DNA of 37,386 bases from Bacillota bacterium. Lineage in GTDB: Bacteria > Bacillota > Clostridia > Christensenellales > Aristaeellaceae. Where the stretch lies: the NCBI GenBank assembly GCA_023404345.1, contig JAEYCB010000053.1, positions 1 to 37,386 of the forward strand. Direction: 5' to 3'. Below, in pieces: positions 1-8,422 of this stretch. A program made the translations under genes and the position numbers. The notes below the pieces were generated by a model that saw nothing but the letters and a program-made list of their open reading frames with translations, was not told the origin of the DNA and searched no databases. Position 1 is the first letter of the stretch, and each line of letters opens with the position of its first letter.

Positions 1-44
1 CATAAAAAAAGTGAACCATCTGCACGAAGCAAGACAGCCCACCC

Positions 45-118
45 TGGCAGGGGCAGAAGGATTCGAACCCTCAACAAAGGTTTTGGAGACCCACGTGTTA
101 CCATTACACCATGCCCCT
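45..118 (-). tRNA. tRNA-Trp (anticodon CCA)
   Basis: On the minus strand the acceptor arms AGGGGCA (118-112) and TGCCCCT (55-49) pair perfectly, the D arm is GTGT/ACAC, and the T arm carries TTCGAAT. The anticodon loop reads CTCCAAA, giving anticodon CCA for tryptophan. Discriminator G (48) and an encoded CCA end (47-45) follow. Confidence 0.95.
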
Positions 119-133
119 ACGGAACGATTTGAA

Positions 134-162
134 AGTATACACGACCTTTCCCGATTTGTCAA
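134..162 (-). promoter_or_regulatory. Promoter of tRNA-Trp
   Basis: Minus-strand TTGACA (162-157) and TATACT (139-134) are separated by 17 bases and lie about 16 bases before the tRNA 5' end. This is a near-perfect housekeeping sigma promoter. Confidence 0.85.
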
Positions 163-234
163 CAGAAAAATCCAAACAACATTTTTTTGTGCCACAGCCG
201 CGCGCCGCAATAGGACGCGCGGCCGGTTTATGGC

Positions 235-417
235 TTATTCTTCGTTGTCGTGCAAGGGTTTTTGTTCGTGAATGGGATATAGGTCGGCGTAGCTTCGCGC
301 CTGTCCAGGCGTATGCACGGCGGAGGGAATCAGGCCTGTGCATTCCGTTGCCGAAGCCAGCTCCTCCACCCTGGGCACAGGCGGATTGACCGGTGTTTGT
401 CTGGCACGTGGTTTCAT
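235..417 (-). CDS. Small hypothetical protein, 60 aa
   Basis: A 60-codon gene with a good GGGAGG ribosome site 11 bases before the ATG at 417. The product is hydrophilic and proline-rich, with no signal peptide or membrane segment. It has a central CTGLIPSAV stretch and a YADLYPIHEQK stretch near the C-terminus. I recall small clostridial proteins of similar build (a CTGL-P motif followed by an acidic/aromatic tail) but cannot assign a family or function. It is divergent from the sortase gene and ends about 70 bases from the tRNA-Trp promoter. A GC-rich hairpin (199-222) lies just downstream but has no U tract on this strand, so it is not a clear terminator. The ribosome site and isolated position favour a real gene. 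Confidence 0.5.
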   Translation of the reverse strand: MKPRARQTPVNPPVPRVEELASATECTGLIPSAVHTPGQARSYADLYPIHEQKPLHDNEE

Positions 418-499
418 TTTTGTAATCGCCTCCCGTTATGCTCTCTGGGCCAGTGTGCGCCATCGAAAGGTCTACTATGCGCCCGGCTTCTATTTCCTT

Positions 500-528
500 T
501 TGACATTTCATGGAACCCGCCGTATAAT
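500..528 (+). promoter_or_regulatory. Promoter of the sortase gene
   Basis: Consensus TTGACA (500-505) and TATAAT (523-528) with a 17-base spacer. Transcription should begin near 535. This rules out the upstream in-frame ATG codons (such as 527) as the sortase start and supports the TTG at 569. Confidence 0.88.
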
Positions 529-568
529 GATGCTACCTTTTTTTCTTACGCAAAAGGAGCGATGCGCC

Positions 569-1633
569 TTGAAGCACAAGGAGCCAGCCGGCCGCTCCGG
601 CTACTATCCCCATGGGCATTATACGGGCTCGCCCAACCGCCGTCAGAAAAAGCCCCTTCGCAAGCCTCTCTTTTTTTATGCGATGATTGCGCTATGTGCT
701 TGCGTATTTGTAACCTCCGCCGTTCTACTCATCCGCTATTTCGCTGATATCGCTGTTTCGCGCGATGCTTCGTTACAGCTGAGCCAGATCTACCAATCCG
801 CGCAGGAATCGTCCCCGTCCACACTTCCTTCAGTTTCCCCTTCTCCTGTACCTTCAGTCGCCCCTTCCCCCTCACCTTCGCCCGCGCCATCCGACGCCGT
901 ATCCACTCCAGCAGCCGCTTTGCTATCTGCTTCGGGCAGCGCTGACAGCCCAACCGCCCAGGAACTGTGGCCCACTGTCTACCCAGATAATCCACGGCTG
1001 ACCGTTTCTTCCGTCTTTGACGAACTTCAGCAGCGTAACCGCGACATCGTGGCCTGGCTGAGCATCGAGGGCGAGCTCGATGAACCCGTGGTGCAGCGCG
1101 ACAACGAATTCTATCTCACCCACAATGCCCTACAGCAGGAGAGCGTAACCGGCGCACTGTTCCTGGATGAAAACTGCGATCTGATCCATGTGCCCACCCA
1201 GATGGTCATTCACGGCCATAACATGAAGGAGGGCGCAATGTTTGGCATGCTCAAAAAGTACAAGGTCAAAGGAGCGGAGTTTTACCGCGAGCATGCCTTT
1301 ATCGACTTTAATACTCTTTACGAAAACGGCCGCTACGTTATCTTTGCCGTGGCAGAAGTGGATATCAGAGCTGGGCGTCCACATTATCTGCCCTTCTGGC
1401 ACTATTCGCGCTTTGACAGTGCGAAAGCCTTTACCAGCTATGTGGAAACAGCGCGCGCCTGCTCCCTGTACCACTGCACAGTAGACGTGCAGCCTGGAGA
1501 CCGGCTGCTCACCCGGTCCACCTGCACAGGAACCGATGATAACCTGCGTCTTGTCGTCATGGCGCGTAAGGTGCGCGAAGGCGAAAATCTGCTGGATCTG
1601 AACATGGAAGTCATGAGTACCTACGACCGCTGA
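569..1633 (+). CDS. srtB: Class B sortase
   Basis: Predicted membrane-anchored cysteine transpeptidase of the sortase B family, which joins sorting-signal proteins to peptidoglycan or pilin partners. The chosen start is TTG 569, ten bases after an AAGGAG ribosome site and downstream of a consensus promoter, giving 354 aa. The order is a basic cytoplasmic N-terminus, one transmembrane helix (about residues 34-54), a Ser/Pro-rich linker built of SPSP-like repeats, and the catalytic domain. Catalytic residues visible are His217 in HGHNM, Cys319 in TRSTC and Arg327 in DNLRL. The length, the linker and the TxSTC motif fit class B. No sorting-signal substrate gene is seen nearby, so it probably acts on proteins encoded elsewhere. 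Family confident; substrate unknown. Confidence 0.88.
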   Translation: MKHKEPAGRSGYYPHGHYTGSPNRRQKKPLRKPLFFYAMIALCACVFVTSAVLLIRYFADIAVSRDASLQLSQIYQSAQESSPSTLPSVSPSPVPSVAPSPSPSPAPSDAVSTPAAALLSASGSADSPTAQELWPTVYPDNPRLTVSSVFDELQQRNRDIVAWLSIEGELDEPVVQRDNEFYLTHNALQQESVTGALFLDENCDLIHVPTQMVIHGHNMKEGAMFGMLKKYKVKGAEFYREHAFIDFNTLYENGRYVIFAVAEVDIRAGRPHYLPFWHYSRFDSAKAFTSYVETARACSLYHCTVDVQPGDRLLTRSTCTGTDDNLRLVVMARKVREGENLLDLNMEVMSTYDR

Positions 1634-1651
1634 TCGTCCGGTGCACGCCCC

Positions 1652-1680
1652 TTTACAAGGGGCAAAAACTGTGCTATCAT
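1652..1680 (+). promoter_or_regulatory. Promoter of the ileS T-box transcript
   Basis: TTTACA (1652-1657), 17-base spacer, TATCAT (1675-1680). It sits just after the sortase stop codon, and its -35 lies inside a perfect GCCCCTT/AAGGGGC inverted repeat (1647-1663), which may also act as the sortase transcript end. Confidence 0.75.
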
Positions 1681-1686
1681 AGCCCT

Positions 1687-1948
1687 TAGCGGCTATGATG
1701 AGGACGGGCGTTCCCCCACACCGCGGCCAAGCGAGTCCGGGCAGGATGCAAGCCGGACGCCGCGGCGGTGCGCCGGATCACCTCGGAGCTACCCGTGTGA
1801 AGGCGTTTTGCGCCGTAAGGCGGGTCGGGCGCTCCCGTGACAGGGCCTGCCGGTGTATGCCGGCGATGAGCGGACGGCGGCATGCCGTCAAAATGGGTGG
1901 TACCGCGGAAAAGCGTTTTTTCCGTCCCGTTGCACGGGGCGGTTTTTT
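1687..1948 (+). promoter_or_regulatory. T-box riboswitch (isoleucine) upstream of ileS
   Basis: Tandem signals of a tRNA-sensing T-box leader. The 14-base T-box core around GGTGGTACCGCGG is at 1892-1908. Stem I starts near 1691: GGCT/AGCT base helix, ATGA-type kink turn, GAGG/CCTC helix, then a specifier loop in which ATC (1777-1779, Ile) is followed by A. A distal loop with GGATGCAAG is present. TGGT in the core matches a tRNA with discriminator A, as tRNA-Ile has. The terminator is CCGTCCCGT/ACGGGGCGG (1922-1942) followed by six T. Uncharged tRNA-Ile should favour the antiterminator and ileS expression. The helices were drawn by eye. Confidence 0.93.
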
Positions 1949-1996
1949 CATGCCCCGAATGTTTCCCCCACACATCCCAAAGGAGGCACGGACCCA

Positions 1997-4900
1997 ATGT
2001 ACCGCAAAGTATCCACAGACATGAACTTCGTCGAGCGTGAAAAGGAAGTGCTGGACTTCTGGAAGCGCGAAGGCATCATGGAAAAAAGCTTCCACCACCG
2101 CGACGGTGCGGAGCGTTTCACCTTCTTCGACGGCCCGCCCACGGCCAACGGCCGCCCGCACATCGGCCACATCGAAACGCGCGCCATCAAGGACCTGATT
2201 CCGCGCTTCCAGAGCATGAAGGGCAAGGATGTTCTGCGCAAGGCCGGCTGGGATACCCACGGTCTGCCCGTGGAGCTTGAGGTAGAAAAGCTGCTGGGCC
2301 TTGACGGCAAGCCGCAGATCGAGGCCTACGGCATCGAGCCCTTCATCGCCGAGTGCAAAAAGAGCGTATGGAAGTATCAGCACGAGTGGGAAGAAATGTC
2401 CGACCGCGTGGGTTTCTGGGCGGATATGAAGAACCCCTACATCACCTACAAGGATGACTATATCGAGTCCGAGTGGTGGAGCCTGAAGGAAATCTGGAAA
2501 AAGGGCCTGCTCTACAAGGGCTTCAAGGTGGTGCCCTACTGCCCCCGCTGCGGCACCGCACTGTCCAGCCATGAGGTAGCGCAGGGCTATAAAGAGGTCA
2601 GTGACATTTCAGCCACGGTTCGCTTTAAAGTCGTAGGCCGTGAGGATACCTATATCCTCGCTTGGACCACCACGCCCTGGACGCTTCCCTCCAACGTGGC
2701 CCTGTGCGTCAATGCGCACGAGGACTACTGTGAGTTCCAGCTGGACGGGCAAATCTATATCATGGCCCATGCGCTTTTGCACGCTGTCTTTGGCGAAAAA
2801 GCGCATGAAGGCCAGGTGCTCAAAACCATGAAGGGTGCCGAGCTTTGCGGCACGGCCTACGAGCCGCTCTACCGCTTTGAGGGCGTCACCTATCCCCGCG
2901 AAAAGGGCTGGTACGTGGTCAGCGATGACTACGTCACTCTGACCGACGGTACCGGCATCGTGCACATCGCCCCGGCCTTCGGTGAGGACGACGCGCGCGT
3001 GGGCCGTGACAACCAGCTTCCCTTCGTGCAGCTGGTGGATACGCAGGGCAAGTTCGTGGAAGGCACGCCCTGGGCGGGCGAAGGCACCAAGCAGGTCAAC
3101 GAAAAGATCATTGAGGACCTGCGCGAGCGCAAACTGCTACTGGCCGCTCTGCCCTTTACGCACAACTATCCTTTCTGCTGGCGCTGCGACACGCCGCTGC
3201 TCTATTACGCGCGCGCTACGTGGTTCATCCGTATGACCGCCGTGCGCGACGAGCTGGTGAAAAACAACCGCACCGTCAACTGGATGCCCGACAACATCAA
3301 GGAAGGCCGCATGGGCAACTTCCTTGAAAACGTGGTAGACTGGGGCCTGTCCCGCGAGCGTTACTGGGGCACGCCGCTGCCCATCTGGGTCTGCGAGGAG
3401 GGGCACATCCATGTGATCGGCTCCCGTCAGGAGCTGCGCGAGATGGCCACCACGCCCGTGGGCGACATCGAGCTGCACCGCCCCTATGTGGATCAGGTCG
3501 AAATCACCTGTCCCGAATGCGGCAAGCGCATGCACCGCGTCAAAGAGGTCATCGACTGCTGGTACGACAGCGGCTCCATGCCCTTTGCCCAGTGGCACTA
3601 TCCCTTTGAAAACAAGGAGATTTTTGAAAAGCGCTTCCCGGCCAACTTCATCTCCGAGGCCATCGACCAGACCCGCGGTTGGTTCTATACCCTCATGGCC
3701 ATCTCGACCCTGATGTTTAATCGCGCGCCTTTTGAAAACTGCATCGTGCTGGGTCACGTGCAGGACAAGGACGGCCAGAAGATGTCCAAGCACAAGGGCA
3801 ATGTGGTCGATCCCTGGAGCGTTCTGGACAAGCAGGGCGCCGACGCCGTGCGCTGGTATTTCTACACCGCAGGCGCGCCGTGGCTGCCCAGCCGCTTCAG
3901 CCCCGAGGCCGTGGCCGAGGGCCAGCGCAAGTTCATGGGCACACTGCAAAACACCTACGCCTTCTTTGTGCTCTACGCGAACATCGACAATTTCGATCCC
4001 AAGGACCATCCCATCGAAAACGTGAAGCTCACCCTGATGGACAAGTGGGTGCTGTCGCGCCTCAATCAGCTGGTCAAGCGCGTGGATGATGACCTGTGCA
4101 ACTTCCGCATCCCCGAGCCCGCCCGCGCCATCACCGAGTTTGTGGATGATCTGAGCAACTGGTACGTGCGCCGCTGCCGCGAGCGCTTCTGGGGCAAGGG
4201 CATGGACGATACCAAGGAAGCCGCGTTCGTCACCCTCTACACGGTGCTGGTAACGCTGTCCAAGGTGATCGCGCCCTTCGTTCCCTTCATGGCCGAGGAG
4301 ATGTACCAGAACCTTGTGCGCAGCGTGGACCCCACCGCGCCCGAAAGCGTGCATCTGTGCGATTTCCCCACCGCGGATGAAAGCCTGATTGACGAAAGCC
4401 TCAACACCCAGATGAGCGCGCTACTAAGCGTCGTCGGCCTGGGCCGCGCCTGCCGCGCCGCCGCAAACCTCAAGGTGCGCCAGCCGCTGAGCACCCTGTA
4501 TGTGAAGGGCACGTCCTTTGACGAGGCGTTCAGCGCCCTGGCCGAAGACGAGCTCAACGTCAAGAAAGTCGTCTTTACCGACGATGCGCGCGCCTTCACC
4601 ACCTATAATCTCAAGCCCCAGATGCGCACCCTCGGCCCAAAATACGGCAAGCTCCTGGGCCGCATCGGCCAGCACCTCAAGGAGATGGACGGCAACGACG
4701 TGGTCGATGCCTTCAATCGCGGCGAGAACGTGACCTTCACGCTGGACGGCACCGAGGTGGTGCTCTCCAAGGACGACGTACTCACCGAGGCCACGCAGAA
4801 GCCCGGCTTCTCCGCCCAGATGGAGGGCGAGGTGACGGTGGTTGTAGACTGCAACCTCACCCCGGAGCTGATCGCCGAGGGTTACCAGCGCGAGATGATC

Positions 4901-5131
4901 AGCAAGCTGCAAAACATGCGCAAGGACGCGGGCTTTGAGGTCAGCGACCGCATCGAAGTGACCTATGAGGCCGAAGACGAGCTGGCTGCCGCCATTGAGG
5001 CCGGACGCGATTTCATTATGCAAAGCGTACTGGCCACCTCCTTCGCGCGTGCCGCCGCCCCCGAGGGCGCCGCTTCACAGGAATGGGACCTCAACGGCAA
5101 GAAGGCCGTTTTGAGCGTGCGCAAGGCATAA
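1997..5131 (+). CDS. ileS: Isoleucyl-tRNA synthetase, long (type 2) form
   Basis: Cytoplasmic class I aminoacyl-tRNA synthetase that charges tRNA-Ile. Start ATG 1997 is ten bases after AGGAGG, giving 1044 aa. The signature PPTANGRPHIGH lies near residue 50 and the KMSKH loop near residue 595. A large CP1 editing domain lies between them, and an anticodon-binding domain plus a long C-terminal extension follow. The length, the GRPHIGH context and KMSKHKGN match the eukaryote-like IleRS2 class rather than the roughly 920-aa bacterial IleRS1. From the family, IleRS2 enzymes tolerate mupirocin better; that trait is an inference here. The HIGH motif is canonical. Expression is controlled by the Ile T-box leader directly upstream. 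Confidence 0.96.
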   Translation: MYRKVSTDMNFVEREKEVLDFWKREGIMEKSFHHRDGAERFTFFDGPPTANGRPHIGHIETRAIKDLIPRFQSMKGKDVLRKAGWDTHGLPVELEVEKLLGLDGKPQIEAYGIEPFIAECKKSVWKYQHEWEEMSDRVGFWADMKNPYITYKDDYIESEWWSLKEIWKKGLLYKGFKVVPYCPRCGTALSSHEVAQGYKEVSDISATVRFKVVGREDTYILAWTTTPWTLPSNVALCVNAHEDYCEFQLDGQIYIMAHALLHAVFGEKAHEGQVLKTMKGAELCGTAYEPLYRFEGVTYPREKGWYVVSDDYVTLTDGTGIVHIAPAFGEDDARVGRDNQLPFVQLVDTQGKFVEGTPWAGEGTKQVNEKIIEDLRERKLLLAALPFTHNYPFCWRCDTPLLYYARATWFIRMTAVRDELVKNNRTVNWMPDNIKEGRMGNFLENVVDWGLSRERYWGTPLPIWVCEEGHIHVIGSRQELREMATTPVGDIELHRPYVDQVEITCPECGKRMHRVKEVIDCWYDSGSMPFAQWHYPFENKEIFEKRFPANFISEAIDQTRGWFYTLMAISTLMFNRAPFENCIVLGHVQDKDGQKMSKHKGNVVDPWSVLDKQGADAVRWYFYTAGAPWLPSRFSPEAVAEGQRKFMGTLQNTYAFFVLYANIDNFDPKDHPIENVKLTLMDKWVLSRLNQLVKRVDDDLCNFRIPEPARAITEFVDDLSNWYVRRCRERFWGKGMDDTKEAAFVTLYTVLVTLSKVIAPFVPFMAEEMYQNLVRSVDPTAPESVHLCDFPTADESLIDESLNTQMSALLSVVGLGRACRAAANLKVRQPLSTLYVKGTSFDEAFSALAEDELNVKKVVFTDDARAFTTYNLKPQMRTLGPKYGKLLGRIGQHLKEMDGNDVVDAFNRGENVTFTLDGTEVVLSKDDVLTEATQKPGFSAQMEGEVTVVVDCNLTPELIAEGYQREMISKLQNMRKDAGFEVSDRIEVTYEAEDELAAAIEAGRDFIMQSVLATSFARAAAPEGAASQEWDLNGKKAVLSVRKA

Positions 5132-5140
5132 GCACTCGAT

Positions 5141-5166
5141 AGGGGCGGGTAAATCCCGCCCCTTTC
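5141..5166 (+). terminator. Weak terminator after ileS
   Basis: Nine-base-pair GC-rich hairpin AGGGGCGGG/CCCGCCCCT with a 5-base loop ends about 30 bases before the next start codon. The downstream tract is only TTCTCCC, so termination may be partial. Confidence 0.5.
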
Positions 5167-5195
5167 TCCCCCACCGACGATGAGGAGCAAATCAC

Positions 5196-6068
5196 ATGTT
5201 TCTTTGCGATCAATGGCGCGATTATGAGGTGCTGGACACCGGCGACGGCGAAAAGCTGGAGCGATGGGGCGACATCGTGCTGCGCCGCCCCGACCCGCAG
5301 GTAATCTGGCCTAAGGCCGACCCCGCCCTGTGGGATGCGGCACAGGCCACCTACGTGCGCAGCGACACCGGCGGCGGGCACTGGGAGTTCCGCGAAAAGC
5401 TGCCGGAACGCTGGGTCATCGGCCTGAACAATCTGGAATTCTACGTAAAGCCCACGGGATTCAAGCACACGGGACTGTTCCCGGAGCAGGCGGCCAACTG
5501 GGCTTTCATGCAGGAGCGCATCCGCGCCGCGGGCGCTTGGGGCTACCCGCCGCGTGTACTCAACCTCTTCGCCTACACGGGCGGGGCCACGCTGGCCTGC
5601 GCGGCTGCCGGTGCGCACGTCACCCATGTGGACGCAGCCAAGGGCATGGTGCTCTGGGCCCGTGAAAACCGTGACTTGAGCGGCATTCCGGAAGAGCGCA
5701 CACGGCTGATCATCGAGGATGCGAAGGCGTTTGTGCGGCGTGAGCTTCGCCGCGGCAACCGCTACGATGGCATCCTCATGGACCCGCCCAGCTACGGCCG
5801 CGGCCCCGGCGGCGAGGTGTGGAAGCTGGAAAACGAGCTCTACCCGCTGGTGGACCTGTGCGCGCAGGCGCTATCGGACACACCGCTGTTTTTCCTGATC
5901 AACGGCTACACCACGGGCTTTTCCGCCTCGGTGCTGGGCAACATTGCCCGGCGCTGCCTGGTGGGCCGCTACGGTGGCAAGGTGGAAGCAGACGAATTGT
6001 GCCTGACCGTGACGACGGGAGGCGTGCTGCCCTGCGGCACGACCGCGCGGTGGCTGCCCGATGCCTGA
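5196..6068 (+). CDS. Class I SAM-dependent (RNA) methyltransferase
   Basis: A 290-aa cytoplasmic protein with a Rossmann methyltransferase core. The SAM-binding segment is LNLFAYTGGATLACAAAG (around residue 124). An acidic residue ends the next strand (HVDAAKG), and the catalytic MDPPSYGRG motif lies around residue 190. The DPPxY/F motif and the TGGATL segment are typical of the RlmI/RlmK-like rRNA cytosine methyltransferase group, although no PUA domain is visible. The ribosome site GAGGAG precedes ATG 5196. The last 8 bases overlap the RluA-type gene, so the two are probably translationally coupled; both neighbours also modify RNA. The exact target base is unknown. Confidence 0.82.
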   Translation: MFLCDQWRDYEVLDTGDGEKLERWGDIVLRRPDPQVIWPKADPALWDAAQATYVRSDTGGGHWEFREKLPERWVIGLNNLEFYVKPTGFKHTGLFPEQAANWAFMQERIRAAGAWGYPPRVLNLFAYTGGATLACAAAGAHVTHVDAAKGMVLWARENRDLSGIPEERTRLIIEDAKAFVRRELRRGNRYDGILMDPPSYGRGPGGEVWKLENELYPLVDLCAQALSDTPLFFLINGYTTGFSASVLGNIARRCLVGRYGGKVEADELCLTVTTGGVLPCGTTARWLPDA

Positions 6069-6777
6069 AATCGTCTACGAGGATAATCACCTGATTGTAG
6101 CAGTCAAGCCGCCTAACCTGCTCACCCAGGGCGACGCTACAGGAGACGATTGCCTGCTCGATCAGCTAAAGCTCTATATCAAGGAGCGCTACCACAAGCC
6201 GGGGGACGTGTACCTGGGCCTTGTGCACCGGCTAGACCGTCCCGTAGGCGGGCTGGTCGCGTTTGCGCGTACCAGCAAAGCCGCCTCGCGCCTGAGCGAC
6301 CAGGTACGCACTCATGCCATGGCGCGTGAGTATTTGGCTGTGGTGGAAAGCGGCACCTCCATGCCAGACACGGGCGATCTGTGCGATTGGCTCATGCAGG
6401 ATGAGGCATCGGGCCTGGTACACCCTGTGGCATTCGGCACACCGGGCGCGAAAGAAGCGCGTCTTTCCTTTCAAGTGCTGGGCCGCGACGCGGCGCGGGA
6501 TACGGCGCTTGTCCACGTCCGGCTTCAAACCGGGCGCAAGCACCAGATCCGCGTGCAGCTGGCCCATAGTGGACACCCGCTGCTATGCGATATGCGCTAT
6601 GGTAGGGGTGTACGCGGACAATCCGTGGCGCTTTGGGGCGCAGTGCTCAAACTCACCCACCCCACCCGCCGCGGGGAGATGACCTTTGTCAGCGTGCCGC
6701 GCGGTGACTCGTTTTTACCTTATGCCGCCACCATCGACGGCTTTATCAACGACCAACGGAAGGGAGCCGACCTGTGA
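6061..6777 (+). CDS. RluA-family pseudouridine synthase
   Basis: Predicted to isomerise uridine to pseudouridine in rRNA or tRNA. The 238-aa protein carries the family motif HRLDRPVGG (about residues 58-66), whose Asp is the catalytic nucleophile. It also has the C-terminal GRKHQIRVQLAHSGHPLLCD segment typical of RluA members. No S4 domain precedes it, so it is a compact form like RluA/TruC. It begins inside the end of the methyltransferase gene and its stop overlaps the tgt start (GTGA), so the genes form one RNA-modification operon. The specific site cannot be told from sequence. Confidence 0.88.
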   Translation: MPEIVYEDNHLIVAVKPPNLLTQGDATGDDCLLDQLKLYIKERYHKPGDVYLGLVHRLDRPVGGLVAFARTSKAASRLSDQVRTHAMAREYLAVVESGTSMPDTGDLCDWLMQDEASGLVHPVAFGTPGAKEARLSFQVLGRDAARDTALVHVRLQTGRKHQIRVQLAHSGHPLLCDMRYGRGVRGQSVALWGAVLKLTHPTRRGEMTFVSVPRGDSFLPYAATIDGFINDQRKGADL

Positions 6778-7898
6778 GCCAATTTTCCTTTGAGGTGCTG
6801 AAAACCTGCAAGCAGTCCGGCGCGCGGCTGGGCCTGCTTCATACGCCGCACGGCGACATCCACACCCCTGTCTACATGCCCGTGGGGACCGCCGCCACCG
6901 TTAAGGCCATGACCCCGCGCGAGATGTTGGAAATCGGTACGGAAATCATGCTGTCCAACACTTACCACCTCCACCTGCGCCCCGGCGAGGACCTGATTCG
7001 CGAAGCGGGCGGCCTACATCGTTTCATGAGCTGGCCAAAGCCCATCTTGACCGACAGCGGCGGGTTTCAAGTGTTTTCCCTCGCCGGCATCCGCAAAATC
7101 CGCGAGGAGGGCGTGGCCTTCCAAAGCCATCTGGATGGAAGCCGCCGCTTCATTTCGCCCGAGGTGAGCATGGACATCCAGCACGCACTGGGTTCGGATA
7201 TCATGATGGCCTTTGACGTATGCACCGCTTATCCCTGCGACCATGCCACCGCCGAGGACGCCATGCACCGTACGCACCGCTGGGCCAAGCGCTGCCAGCA
7301 GCACCATACCGACGATTCGCAGGTGCTTTTCGGCATTGTACAGGGTGCGTTCTTTGAGGATCTGCGCATTGAAAGCGCTAAGACGCTGGCGGACATGGAC
7401 TTCTTCGGCTATGGCATCGGCGGACTGTCTGTCGGCGAGCCAAAGCCAATCATGTATGATTTGCTGGAGGCCATCATGCCTCATATGCCCTCAGCCAAGC
7501 CGCGCTATCTGATGGGCGTCGGATCGCCCGACTGCCTGATCGAAGGTGTGCTTCGCGGAGTAGACATGTTCGACTGTGTTCTGGCTACACGCATTGCCCG
7601 CAACGGAACCTGCTTTACCACGGACGGACGGCTGGTTATCAAAAACGCGCAGTATGCGCATGATTTCCGCCCCATCGACGAGGAATGCGACTGCTACGCC
7701 TGCCAGAACTTCAGCCGCGCCTATATCCGCCACCTGTTCAAAGCGGGCGAAATCACCGGCGCGCGCCTGACCAGCATCCACAACTTGCGCTTTTTGATCC
7801 GGTTGATGGAAAAGGTGCGCAAGGCCATTGAAGAGGACCGCCTGCTGGATTTGCGCAAACAATTCTACGAGCGCTACGACATGAGCCGCAACTTCTAG
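6774..7898 (+). CDS. tgt: tRNA-guanine transglycosylase
   Basis: Bacterial TGT exchanges G34 of GUN-anticodon tRNAs for the queuosine precursor preQ1. The GTG start overlaps the previous stop codon (GTGA). The 374-aa length is standard. Visible hallmarks are LSNTYHLHLRPG, the catalytic TDSGGFQVFSL segment, the substrate-recognition GGLSVGE loop, the nucleophile Asp267 in MFDCVLATR, and the C-terminal zinc site CDCYACQNFSRAYIRHL. All key residues are present. It lies in the middle of a four-gene operon of RNA modification and nucleotide-sanitising genes. No queA or preQ1 genes are in the window. Confidence 0.97.
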   Translation: MSQFSFEVLKTCKQSGARLGLLHTPHGDIHTPVYMPVGTAATVKAMTPREMLEIGTEIMLSNTYHLHLRPGEDLIREAGGLHRFMSWPKPILTDSGGFQVFSLAGIRKIREEGVAFQSHLDGSRRFISPEVSMDIQHALGSDIMMAFDVCTAYPCDHATAEDAMHRTHRWAKRCQQHHTDDSQVLFGIVQGAFFEDLRIESAKTLADMDFFGYGIGGLSVGEPKPIMYDLLEAIMPHMPSAKPRYLMGVGSPDCLIEGVLRGVDMFDCVLATRIARNGTCFTTDGRLVIKNAQYAHDFRPIDEECDCYACQNFSRAYIRHLFKAGEITGARLTSIHNLRFLIRLMEKVRKAIEEDRLLDLRKQFYERYDMSRNF

Positions 7899-7907
7899 GA
7901 GGCTGCC

Positions 7908-8291
7908 ATGGAAATCATCGAGGTCGCTGCCGGGGTGGTGCGCCGTGCAGATGGGCGCGTCCTTATCTGCCGCCGCACGGGACGGCTTGAAGGACTATGG
8001 GAATTTCCCGGCGGCAAGCTCGAGGCGGGCGAAACACCCGCCCAATGCCTGCAGCGCGAGCTGATGGAAGAACTGGACCTGCGCGTTCATGCCGGGGAGA
8101 CGCTTGGCGAGGTCGAACGTGAGGAGGATGGGCGCATCATCCGTCTTGTGTTTGTCAGCGCTACGCTTTCCGGTACGGACATGCTTTCGCTGCATGTGCA
8201 CGGCAAGGCCGTATGGGCGCTGCCGTCGGAGTTGAACCAATATGCGTTTTGTCCGGCAGATGCAGCATTTTTAAGCCGGGGGCTTTTGTAG
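7908..8291 (+). CDS. Nudix hydrolase, MutT-like
   Basis: A 127-aa protein with a complete Nudix box (GGKLEAGETP followed by the RELMEEL core, about residues 35-57), binding Mg2+ for hydrolysis of a nucleoside diphosphate linkage. The N-terminal AAGVVRRADGRVLICRR and the size are those of MutT/CTP pyrophosphohydrolase proteins that clean 8-oxo-dGTP or related nucleotides. That substrate is inferred from the family. The AGGAGG ribosome site directly overlaps the tgt stop codon region, so it is the last gene of the operon. Its stop codon lies inside the terminator hairpin. Confidence 0.87.
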   Translation: MEIIEVAAGVVRRADGRVLICRRTGRLEGLWEFPGGKLEAGETPAQCLQRELMEELDLRVHAGETLGEVEREEDGRIIRLVFVSATLSGTDMLSLHVHGKAVWALPSELNQYAFCPADAAFLSRGLL

Positions 8292-8306
8292 AAGCCTCCG
8301 GTTTTT
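8274..8306 (+). terminator. Terminator after the methyltransferase-rluA-tgt-mutT operon
   Basis: AAGCCGGGGGCTT and AAGCCTCCGG arms around TTGTAG, followed by TTTTTG. The hairpin overlaps the mutT-like stop codon. Confidence 0.85.
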
Positions 8307-8309
8307 GCA

Positions 8310-8338
8310 TTGACATAGCGGCTGTCCAGTGTTATACT
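8310..8338 (+). promoter_or_regulatory. Promoter of nagB
   Basis: TTGACA (8310-8315) and TATACT (8333-8338) with a 17-base spacer, starting immediately after the preceding terminator. About 78 bases of leader follow before the start codon. Confidence 0.87.
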
Positions 8339-8422
8339 TTTATTAAGATGTATTTCGCAAAAAACGTTATGCATCAATCACTTTACAATATACATATTAT
8401 CATTGTCAGAGGAGGCCGCATC

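Noticed and set aside
199..222. GC-rich hairpin as a terminator for the 60-aa gene
   Set aside because: CCGCGCG/CGCGCGG can form a stem, but the U run is on the wrong side for the minus strand and absent on the plus strand.
3137..4354. 405-codon minus-strand frame inside ileS
   Set aside because: Antisense shadow of the synthetase gene; His/Val/Ala-rich nonsense composition.
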